64,000 nt of DNA from Euphorbia lathyris (lineage: Eukaryota > Streptophyta > Magnoliopsida > Malpighiales > Euphorbiaceae), in NCBI RefSeq assembly GCF_963576675.1, contig NC_088911.1:86519256-86583255 (forward strand), read 5' to 3'. The notes under the pieces were generated by a model. The model did no database searches, was not told the DNA's origin, and was given only the letters and a program-made list of their open reading frames with translations. Of this stretch, positions 10,166 through 20,332 are shown one piece after another. The translations under genes were made by a program, and so were the position numbers. Positions within the stretch are counted from its first letter, which is position 1. Every line of letters begins with the position of its first letter.

Positions 10166-12985
10166 GAAGCATGAACATTTGTGCAGGTTCAGACAGTCGT
10201 TTACTAAGGAGGAAGTGTGTGACTCGATTTTTGTTATGGCTCCGTTAAAGTCCCCAGGACCTGATGGGTTTCAGGTCATTGCTTACAAGCGATTGTGGGG
10301 TACCATGGGTGAAGATGTGGTTCGTTGCGTGCTTAAAGCTTTGAATGACGGGATATTCGATGAAGGAATTGTTGGTCCCTTGTAGGGTTGCAAGTATAGT
10401 TCCAAGGGGGGGGTTAGGAACTATTTAAACTTTTTCGCAATTAGGGCAGACTTCTTTTTCTAAGGAAAAAGGTTTTAACAGCGGCGCTGAGTAAACAGCA
10501 AGATACTGGCTTAGTCAACTGGTGACTAGGTCAGTTTCTCAGCTTGAGTCAGGAGATAGCACTTAGAGTCTATTCCTGAGCTCAGACGTTCAGCGCACAC
10601 AACTCAACTTGACCTTCTTTACTTGGTCAGTTTTTGGTTATTTTAAGCAAGCAATATATATAAGGAGTTAAGGTAAGAAATACTTCACTCAGCAGATTTA
10701 TCCAGGTTCGGCTTCTTCTAAGCCTACGTCCTGTCCCCGGAACACGTTCCGAGATTTCGAATCCTCTACTGAGCTCTTTAAAGGTAGAGCCTCAAACCTT
10801 TTACAATATCAGCAACTGAGTATGACAAGAGTACCTTCCTTTATACCTCTACTCAATCCTAATCTCTCGTTGAGTACTTAAAACCGAGTACTCAGCCTCT
10901 CCTTTCTATCTCTAGAAATGATAAGTGTTTTGTCCTATACAAAGATTTGCTAAGACACTTTAGACGATTGAAACAATCACTCTAGACTTTTACACAGATA
11001 TAAGAATTGTAGTGTAAGATTTTGCTTTGCTTCTTTGCTTGCAGAACTTGTAGAAATTTGGTCAGCGTAATGGCTTGATCAAGTTCTGTGTTGAGTGAAG
11101 CTACTGATGGCACTATTTATAGAGACGTCAGGCATTGGTCATTTCAAATTTCGAAAGAACCGTTGGAGGGAAACGGCTATATGTCGTTGTCATCCTGACT
11201 TGCTCAGAGCTCTCGGCCAATCAGAATCGTGTATCTTCTGTCCTCGGTCAGCTCAGCAGACTGTCTCTCCTTTTATGGTAAAGTCAACTGGACAGCATAT
11301 TGTGTCGTCTGAACTTTGCCCAAAAGGGAAATACTTTGTCTGGAAGTTTTGCTTTGCCAGCTGCTGTCTTGTACGCTTTGTCGAGACTACTCAGCAGCTT
11401 CATCTTGAAGTTGTTCCCGAAGGTCTTCTAGATCCTTCCGTTTGCTGAGTTGCGTTTTGTTCAAAACGGCAACGTCTTGACATACGCGGGCCGAGTTGTA
11501 CTGAGTTGTTTGACTTGGGTCTTGGCTTCCGTATTGGGCTTGGGCCTTTTAATCCTTATGTCTTATAACAGTTTTAACTCAACATTGAACAAACACATTA
11601 GTAGAATAAATCAAAGCATTTAAACTTAGTGTGTTTAGAATATGTATTTTAAATTATACTTAAACAATTTTGTCAAATCAAAATTATGTGGAAAGGTGTT
11701 TCAACAGGAATTAATGATACTCTACTCACCATTATACCCAAGGTGGACGCGCTTGAGAATCTTACCAATTCAGGCCTATAAGCCTTTTGAAACGCCATGT
11801 GCAAAACGATAACAAAGTGCATTGTCAATAGATTGAAACCTTTTTTTTTGGGGGGGGGGGGGGATTGTCAGCCCTGTGTAAAGCAGTGTTGCCCCTCGGA
11901 GACAAATCACTGATAATATCATTTTGATGCAGGAAGTCACGGCTTTCCTTTGGGACCGCAGAGGAGTGAAGGGGTTTATGCTGCTTAAGCTTGATCTTGA
12001 GAAGGCTTAAGATAGGGTTAGCTGGGATTTTCTTTCTGATACCCTTCAGACGCTCAGGTTACCCCCATGAATAGGTTCGTTTGATCCTAATGTGTGTCTC
12101 TTCGCCTAGAATGAATGTCTTGTGGAATGGAGAGCGTCTTCAGGAGTTTTCACCTTCCCGGGGTCTACGCCAAGGGGACCCACTCTCCCCGTATCTATTT
12201 ATGATATGCCTCGAAAGACTTAGCCACCTAATTATGGAGGCGGTGTATAGTAGTACTTGGAAACCGATTCAGATCTCTCGGTCAGGACCGCCACTTTCCC
12301 ACTTATTTTTTGCTAATGACATTATTCTTACGTCTGAAGCGTCTCTTGAGCATGCGGTTGTAATCAAGCATATTCTCCAGAGCTTATGTGCAGCATCTAG
12401 GCAGCGTGTAAGCCTTCATAAGTCCCGAGTTTTCTTCTCCCCGAACACTCCTAAGGTAACACAGAGAGCGATTGGGGATGAGCTTGCTATCCCTATCACA
12501 TGAGACCTAAGGGTGTACTTAGGAGTGTCGGTTCTTCATATCAGAGAAAGTAAAGAAACATATAAAAATGTAGTTGATCGTATGAAGGCTCGATTGGGTG
12601 GCTGGAAAGCGAAGAACCTCTCACTAGCGGGTCGCATTACTTTGGTTAAAGCGGTGTCTTCCTCGATACCGGTGTACATGATGCAAACTACCTACTTACT
12701 GGCAAGCATTCATAACTGCTTGGATTTTGGGAACCGCCGTTTCATTTGGAGCGGAGAAGAGGGTGTTAATAAAATTCACCTCGTACACTGGAAACAACTC
12801 TATTTACTACATAGTGAAAGGGGCATTGGCATCCGTACCGCGAAAGACACGAATACCTCGCTTTTGACTAAGCTCTGTTGGAGAATTGTTAGTGAGAAAA
12901 ACACACTCTGGGTTCGCATTTTGAGGGATTTTCATGCTCGCAACAGATCAGGCACTGCTATTTTTGGGCGCGAGTTCTAGAAGAA
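10166..12985 (+). pseudogene. LINE (L1-like) reverse transcriptase relic, plus strand, split by a solo LTR
   Basis: The RT begins near 10179 with FTKEEVCDSIF and APLKSPGPDGF, the typical start of plant L1 reverse transcriptase, is cut at 10369 by a solo LTR and resumes at 11707 (NDTLLTIIPKVDALENLTNF). After frame changes it continues with KLDLEKA-stop-DRVSWDF near 11990-12035, GLRQGDPLSPYLFMICLERLS (split across frame 12081-12503), LFFANDIIL and finally LGGWKAKNLSLAGRITLVKAV (12513-12980). The catalytic F/Y-A-D-D box reads FAND, so an essential aspartate is lost, and an in-frame TAA replaces the tyrosine before DRVSW. A 13-base G run near 11850 marks another break. There is no poly-A tail or RNase H, so the copy is truncated at both ends. 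Confidence 0.9.
10370..11706 (-). mobile_element. Solo LTR of the SIRE-type copia family, TSD GGAAT
   Basis: It begins TGTTGGTCCCTTG and ends GGTGTTTCAACA, the same ends as the SIRE-A and SIRE-B LTRs further right (1337 bp versus about 1338). GGAAT flanks it on both sides (10365-10369 and 11707-11711). No primer-binding site or polypurine tract is attached, so it is a solo LTR. By comparison with the complete element, transcription would run on the minus strand; a TATA box (TATAAATAG) is the complement of 11113-11121. The 117-codon open frame at 11095-11448 is LTR sequence. It interrupts the LINE reverse transcriptase. Confidence 0.92.
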
Positions 12986-15398
12986 GCCCGTCCTTTTTAC
13001 CCAATTTGTACTCCGAAACATATAAAAATATTTTAAAGAAGAAGAAAATAATATTAGGACTAGAATTTCTGTTGTTTACTAATAATATATGTGAATATTT
13101 GGGGATTCGATCCAAGAGACGACCAAATTGTCTCCTTCGTTCTTCCTTCTTAAATAGACATATTGCATCCCATCATGTTTAAGAGTCTTCAATGCGCTTA
13201 GATAATGTCCCTGCTAAGGAATCTCGACATTCTCAGAGTCATTTCCTTATCGAGATTTAAAGTCAGTTTCTGTTGATACTAAGATCCAAGCACACCTTAT
13301 AGAATGACATCAACTCTAGCCAAGCGTTTGGAGTAATTTGGCATGGGCATAAGCTTAATTCATTGAAGGCAGCAACACCTACTCCTCAAGCCAACGGGAA
13401 ACACATATCTTATTGGAGATTTCAGGTAAATATTCCTATGGTACCTGGTGGAGGATCAAACGCCTTTTTGTTTTCTATGGGAAGCCTAAGAGACATTTGT
13501 TCCGGCCATGGATAGAGAGATACGATTTTCACTAAGATATTAGCAGATAAAGTGGAGGGCTGCGAAAACACATTCAGGTTTACTTGTTTAATAAGGTTTG
13601 GATAAGTATTAGAAGTGGAGGCGTTTTTTGGTTTGGAAAAAGTAGCTTTTTGTGACTTGGTAATCATGATTCAAACTAAGAGACAAAATCTTCTGAACTT
13701 TTACGAGTTACCAAAGATTACTGAAAAGGAGAAGAAGAAAGCAAAGGAACTTATAGAAATTGCAAGGAGGAATATGAAAAAAAAGGTGCAAACATAAATC
13801 TTTACTTCATGAGTTTATAAAGGCAGGCTGGATGGATCTCAAAAGGCATCATACTCATAATTATTACCTATTCTTTAGGTATTTTTTAGAAACGAGGGAT
13901 ATGTAATGAGTACTTCTACTGAAAGGACATGAGCTAAACATTTCATACAGAAGGAAAATGTCTACAGATATAAGAGAAGGTGGGATTCGGAAATAACAAA
14001 ATCGGGCCCATCCTTTCAAAGTATGGTTAATTTTTAAAAAAAGTCGTAAAGAGCTTTGACTCAAGCCAGGACGGACATCTGATATCGTATTAAATAAAGA
14101 CATGGATACATTAATAAGGAGCTTTAGGCAAGAAGCATAGACGCCAAGATACACTCATAATCCCTAAGAAGTGTCGTAATTTACAGTAAAAGGGAGATAG
14201 ACATAAAAGCATACAAAATATAAGTCAATCAGATGTCAATATGTGGAAAGCTATTCATGAGTAGGTACCTTTCATTTATTTATAAATAGTCATTCTTAAA
14301 GAGACACAATATATGTAATCAATGTCTTTACTGTGCTTTCAAATCTTACTTACTTTCTCCTTAGTAAAATTACTGACTTAAGCATCCGAGAATAGACGTC
14401 GTATATCAGCCCCTCTCTGATAGTTTGTTGATCCTATTCGGTTACTCCAACTTAGTTTGATCAACATATTCTGTAGATTGAAGGACCTCATCTTATATCT
14501 TAACATCTCCACTTTCTTCCATTTACATAATTCGCACTGAAAGTTTTCAATTTTGATAAAAAAAAAAACATTTTTTTTTTGTCCAATGACAGTTCAATTA
14601 GTGGAATGACACATATAATTTTTGAAGGGAAGGACAATGAATTATTATGATTGGATGGACATTTTGTGAATTTATGAATAAATAACTAGAAGGGAATCCT
14701 TATATCCCATGAACAAAAACAAGCCACGCTTGGAAGTTGATAAATTTCTAAAATGTGGTTAATTAATAAAAACAAAATGTGTTTACTATATGATCCAAAG
14801 GCTAGCTTTTGGAGTTTTAGGTAGTCATTATACACATTATATAGGCAAATATGATGAGAAAATGGCAGCACCCAATCCATTATAAATCCAAAACATAGCA
14901 CAATTAAGGTACAGAGCGTGCTATACCATTTCCATGCACAAAATATAATTAAATTTATGATGATGAATGGGTATTTAATTGAGTATATTTTATTGAAGTT
15001 TTTGTAGTATATACATATATAGTAAAAGATTGAATACCAAGTTATCCCCATTGATATTTGATATATAATGATGAAACTACAGAATAGAATTAATAAGTGT
15101 GTTTTGTAAATTAGCTGTTTGTACATTAGTAAAATGGAAGTATGCTAAACATAGTAATAGGATGTATATGCTTTCTATGTTGTAATAAATAGGGTATGCA
15201 ATATATATATGTATAGATAGGGTTGTCGCAACTTATGTGTATGATTGCCATACCTAGTTATACAATACAAAGTACCTATTCTTCATATTTCATCATTTCA
15301 ATACCATGTACATTAGGCAACTTTCTTTTGTTTTCTTTGTACCACACTACTCTATACTCTACTCTACTCCCTGCCTAAGATATTTATTAATATTCACA
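12986..15398. other. Unassigned AT-rich region without a supported gene
   Basis: The first part (13090-13900) is less AT-rich and contains a 60-codon frame at 13615-13797 with a Lys/Glu-rich end (ITEKEKKKAKELIEIARR) that I do not recognise; it may be a decayed exon or transposon piece. From 14160 on the DNA is plain AT-rich spacer. The 146-codon minus-strand frame at 14686-15126 is Ile/Tyr/Phe-rich, as random AT-rich sequence is, and is not called as a gene. Confidence 0.4.
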
Positions 15399-15408
15399 TT
15401 TACATCAA

Positions 15409-15906
15409 GGGTAAATTACACCCATGGCCACTGAATTTTACCATTTTAACATTGTAACCACTGAACTTCAATTCTTAACAGTCTGGTCATCGAACTTTAC
15501 ACTTTTTAACACCGGTGGCCACTCAACACCTCAAAACGACCGTTGATGGCCTCAAAATAAAAAATTCGAAGAATTAATGAAATTCCAAGGAAATTTTCGT
15601 TTTGGGATCATTTAGGTATTGTTTGGTTAGGAGAGATTAAGTAAATTTTTAGAGAGAGAAAGCTCCAAAAATGTGATTTTGGAAAATAAAAAATGTGGTT
15701 TCATGGTAAATTCGTTCTGAACAACTTTAATTCTTGAATATTTTCATTTTGAAATTGTTAACGGTCATTTTAAGCAGTTGGTTAAAATTGATTAGTCACC
15801 GATGTTAAAGAGTGTAAAGTTCAGTGATCATACTGTTAAGAATTGAAGTTCAGTGGCCATAATATTAAAATGGGTAAAGTGCAGTGGCCATAGGTGTAAT
15901 TCACCC
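15409..15906. mobile_element. 498-bp inverted-repeat MITE, Mutator-like (copy 2)
   Basis: Same family as 3465-3965: it begins GGGTAAATTACACCCATGGC and ends GGTGTAATTCACCC, with shared internal motifs (GACCTCAAAATGAAAA-type and its complement, AAGTTCAGTGATCATA). The flanks TTTACATCAA (15399-15408) and TTTATATCAA (15907-15916) are a 10-bp target duplication with one mismatch. No open frame is present. Confidence 0.82.
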
Positions 15907-16079
15907 TTTATATCAACTGCTTCATAATTAGTATGCTAATATATATAATTATACAATTAAGTGTTTTCTATGAATTATCCGCATACATTCAAGGAATTTT
16001 TATAAATAACACACTAATGGTTTTACATTTTGGGTTTTACAAATATGTCAACCACACACATTCACTCATATAATAGCTA

Positions 16080-16660
16080 CATAGCTTCACTCCCTCTTGT
16101 TGTGATTAGACCTCTAATCGAGTTAGAGTCGAATTTTGGTTTGTTCATGCTCGGTTTTCAACATAAAATGGACGAGCTCGAACTTAAGTTTGGTTCGAGT
16201 GCAATATCCTGTTCACACTCGGTTCATTAAGAAAATTATCTAACCGTGAACTACTCAAAGAAGCTTGTTTCTTTGTTCACAAGTTTTACCCGCGAGCAAC
16301 TCGTTGTTCATATTCATGAACTTTATTCACGAACAACTCATTAGTTATGCTTATAAACTATGTAGTTTTGAAAATTACAAAACTAAAGTTTTTCACACAA
16401 AAGTATGTCGTTTTGCATTTCCTCATTTATAGCAATACTATATTAAAATAATAATTGAACCGATCTTTCTCATGAGTTTGTTCATGAACATGGTAACCGA
16501 GCTTGTTTATGAGCTTGTTCACGAATCTAAAATCGAATCAGCTCGTGAGATTTCGTGTCGAGTTTTTCATGTTCAAACTCGGCTTGTTTATAAGTCTAGT
16601 CGAACACAATCAAGTTTTTATTAAACCAAATATCCAACGACTCATTTACAACCCTAATTG
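16080..16660. repeat. Dispersed repeat with GAGCTCG/CTCGGTT motifs
   Basis: The stretch has many alternating copies of short motifs such as GTTCACGAA, TTCATGAAC, GAGCTTGTT and AACTCGGCT, in both orientations, which can pair with one another. It begins near TTAGACCTCTAATCGAG and ends near TCATTTACAACCCTAAT. This motif-dense pattern is typical of non-autonomous DNA elements in plant genomes. The ends are not secured by a target duplication. Confidence 0.4.
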
Positions 16661-16765
16661 TATGATATTTCTTCTTATTTCATTTTTAATACCTACATGC
16701 ATGACATATTTACACTTTTAATGAAGATTTTAATTGATGAGTTTGATGTGAACAATTCCACGTAG

Positions 16766-16881
16766 CACATTGAATATGAGGGTCTTTATGTGGCGTGCAC
16801 CAAGTGTGATAGGTATGTCCATTTAAAAGTTACTTGCATTTACCCGAGCATAAACCCTCTCATTCCTCCGGAAAAAAGTAA
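16766..16881 (+). pseudogene. LINE ORF1 zinc-knuckle scrap
   Basis: Translation in the plus frame gives HIEYEGLYVACTKCDRYVHL, then KVTC, closely matching the EYEGLY plus C-x2-C-x4-H-x4-C segment of plant LINE ORF1 (compare the relic at 2315-3033). The glycine normally before the histidine is valine. Only about 38 codons survive, with no other LINE sequence next to it. Confidence 0.65.
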
Positions 16882-17595
16882 AGAAAATTCTATTGACATG
16901 TCTACAGACCCTCTGAAGATGGGATCCTTTCCTTCAAATTTAAGTTAAGATTTAAATTTAATTATTATTATTATCTGTAATATATTTTCTAATTCGAATA
17001 TTTCATGGGCTTGAAACATATACAATATAGATATAAACTTATCTTGATATGTTTTAAAAATCCATCAATAAATAAAATTATTCAAATCAAGATTTTGATA
17101 TCAAATCATAAAATCATTTAAAATTTAAAGGCAACTATGATTTAGTAAGATCAACATAAAAAGAACAAAAAAAGTTTATCTTTAAATCATATTTCAATCA
17201 AGTTGTACTGGATTGTTTAAACTTCTTTTTCTTGTGAAGTACTCTCAATAATTGATATAAAAAAATATATTTATCTTTTTAGTTACAAAAAATAAAATGA
17301 AATATTAACCGGTGGCTATGAGCAAGTATGAATATGATTATATAAGGAAAAATAAAAAGGAATTTATATTTGGATTAGAAAAAAAAAAAGGAAGAGTGAG
17401 ATGGGAATATATTAAGTTTGTTTATTGATGGAGATGGAGATGTAGGATGCAGATAGTACTGTGAAATGTCTCGTCGTAGAGGCGGACCCCGTCCAAGACA
17501 ATAGAAGAGATGAGAAGAGAGGCAATTAATCAATCACCCCATTTTTACCTGCCTTTCTTTCTTTTCTACCTACTTCTTTTTTTACTACCTTTCCC

Positions 17596-17605
17596 TATAA
17601 ATATA
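17596..17605 (+). promoter_or_regulatory. Possible TATA box without an assigned gene
   Basis: TATAAATATA follows a pyrimidine-rich block (17520-17595) and precedes a CT-rich, leader-like stretch (CTCTTCTCTCCCCCATAATA). This looks like a plant core promoter, but no downstream coding sequence is recognisable before the MITE fragment at 17725. In AT-rich DNA the motif can arise by chance. Confidence 0.25.
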
Positions 17606-17724
17606 CATTTTTTTTAACTCTTCTCTCCCCCATAATAACTTACACCTCAATTTCAAAATTCAACATTAAAAGTTTATAATTTACTAATATACGACTCTTT
17701 TAATCTAATAAAAAATATTAAAAT

Positions 17725-17815
17725 TTACGACCTCAAAATGAAAAAGCCGAAGAATTAAGAATGTTAAAACCGAATTGCACGTAAATCCACGCTTTTTTAT
17801 TTTCTAAATTACATT
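17725..17815. repeat. Fragment of the 500-bp Mutator-like MITE family
   Basis: GACCTCAAAATGAAAA, GAAGAATTAA, then a CGTAAATCCACGC and TTTTTATTTTCTAAATTACA run parallel the inner left arm of the element at 3465-3965 (same motifs in the same order around 3610-3710). Neither end of the element is present. Confidence 0.55.
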
Positions 17816-17979
17816 TCTATCTAAATGGCCAATTTTTCTAATATAATTAATATAACATCTAAATGACTACGAAATTTAAAAAAAAAAAATCGAAGTTAAA
17901 CTTGTTTATAATAGCATTTACATAAGATGGTTGCTTGCTTTTTAACCGAACAAAAGTTAAGAATCTTTTATAATAGTAA

Positions 17980-18374
17980 GGGTAATACCTAATGCACTGT
18001 TTAGTCTTCTATTTTGAAAAACATATTATGAGATTACTATCTTTTTTTTCAATATTAATCTATTGGTTATTCTATCTATTTGTTTTTAGATTTTTAACCA
18101 TTATATTTGGCATAAACATATAGATAGAAAATAGCAGAGTAACATTACCATTTTGTACCATTTTGTATATAATACTATACAAAATGGTAATGTTACTCTG
18201 TTATTCTCTATCTATATGTTTATGTCGAATATAACGGTTAAAAATCTAAAAAAATAGACAGAATGACCAATGGATTAACATTGATAAAAGATAGAGACAT
18301 TGTAATTTGTTTTTCAAAATAGAGGATTAAACAGTGTATTACATAAAAAGATGGAGACTAATAAATTATTTACC
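17980..18374. mobile_element. 395-bp foldback MITE, TSD about 10 bp
   Basis: The two halves are near-perfect inverted copies meeting near 18165: GGTAATGTTACTCTG on the right mirrors CAGAGTAACATTACC on the left, and the pairing continues outward past CTCTATCTATATGTTTATG. The outer left arm lacks about 24 bases that the right arm has. The flanks ATAATAGTAA (17970-17979) and ATAATACTAA (18375-18384) differ at one position, a Mutator-type 10-bp duplication. Ends are GGGTAA/TTACC. No coding capacity. Confidence 0.8.
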
Positions 18375-18384
18375 ATAATACTAA

Positions 18385-20332
18385 ACAATAACGTGGAGTG
18401 ACTTTCATATTTGACTTTGAGTAGGTAGCAACAAGGTACAAAAATACTCTTGATATTAATTAATAGTTAGGATTAAGAGTAATTTTGCCTCTAACATTTA
18501 AAATGTTTCAATTTTAACTCTAATATTGGCATACAATAACAATTTTACCAACGTTGACAAATGGAGTCAATTTGAGAAATAATTGATCAAACTGTCTTCT
18601 CACTTATGAATCTCGTCATTTACATTGTAAATGTGCATCATTTTTATCGCTCATCGATAAACATTACAAATATATGTATATTTTTTTCAAGAAATTAATT
18701 CTAAACATCTCATATTGTTTAATTGGAGAGATATATATCTCCTTATATGTGTGAGAGGTTCTCTCCATACAAGGTACATTTTTGAGTGAGTTAGATTTTT
18801 TTGTTTACATCATATCAGAGTCACGGAATTCAATATTGAGATCATAATGATATTAGTATCACGCACCAAATAAATTGGACGACTAATAGAGGAAAATATA
18901 TTTACCCCTGAACTATCACGCTACTAATATTATAATCTCTAAAATTCATTGTATGATATAAAAATCTTTAAATTTTATATTACATTAGGAGTGGAAATTA
19001 TCGGGTTAGTGCTAAATGAATCAATTCCAACTCAATCCAAAAAAAACTCATAATCATACCAACCCATGAAAGTTAGTGTCGATTAGATGTAATGTTTCGG
19101 ATCACATGTTATTTTACCACGTTTGGTAATTGTGAATTTAATGCATATAGGAGAACATAGTTATACATTTTAAGATTTATTTCATTTCTTATTAACAACT
19201 TAACCTTTGCTATCTAAAAATTAGACCTAAAATCTATTTATCAAACTCTTAATCCATCAATATCATGTTAGCTAGGTTTATGTAATTTGTTTAATTAGAA
19301 ATCAAACGTAATTTTTTTAGTTTTTTTTTTATTTAAAATAATATAAAAATATGAGAGTTTAGAGTTGTGCTCACACATAATAATTATGATTTTATTAATT
19401 AAAGTAACATGTAAATACATAAAAAAAAAATAACAATGTTTTTAAATACTTTTATTATATTTAAGTTAGTAAGTTCACTTTAACCCAACCAAAATAACTG
19501 ATGGTATAACACAAAAACAACTCATTATCTATTCAGTAAAACACTAATCCATTGAATACATAATTATAATTTATAACCTCTACATTATGCTAATATTAAA
19601 ATCCAATTAAAAAAGTTACTTAAAAAGTAACCAAATAATGACTAGACAAGACTGATTAGATTATTGACTTTGTTCATCCATATGAACATAAATTGTATTT
19701 AAACACATATTTTCAAGTCATTATTTTATTAAAATAATTGTATTGGATCTCATTTGATTTGAACTTTTAGGTTAATACAGTATAAAGTTCTCATGGTATA
19801 TACAAATTACAATATACAAATTACAAACTTTGGTATAACCACTAAATTTGATTAACCTCAGAATAAAAATACTCAAAAGTTAAGTTATTTTATAAATAAC
19901 GATTTCTTTCTGTTACACGAAATAAAGCATCATCGAAAACAAATTACATTGGGCAGTGGCCTCCCTCCATACAATTTAGCGCAGTATTAAACAATCACAC
20001 TATCCAATAGAGATCGAAGATCCCTCACCCTAGCTATATACTATATATGAAACATCTTAATCACGCTTATGATTTAGCTACCTACATTATTTTAATAATT
20101 GCTGCAACGGTTTTAATATTCTGCTATATATCCTATAATAAAAGATAAAGCTGCTGCATTTCGTACTTAAAATTATCACATAAAACCCTACAATTTCATA
20201 TTACATAATTCACTTAATGACTTCAAACTCCCACAACACAAACAACCCTGATCACTATGAAAACATTACATTAGTTCAGATTAACATTACCTAAATTTAA
20301 AACACCGACACACATACTACAATAATTACTCA
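18385..20332. other. AT-rich intergenic region and 3' flank of the NAC gene
   Basis: No coding sequence is recognisable. The last few hundred bases (about 20000-20332) should contain the 3' UTR of the minus-strand NAC gene; several AT-rich polyadenylation-like motifs are present but none can be singled out. Confidence 0.5.

Noticed and set aside
14686..15126. 146-codon hydrophobic minus-strand frame
   Set aside because: Ile/Tyr/Phe/Leu-rich throughout as expected from AT-rich DNA; no domain, no splice or start context.
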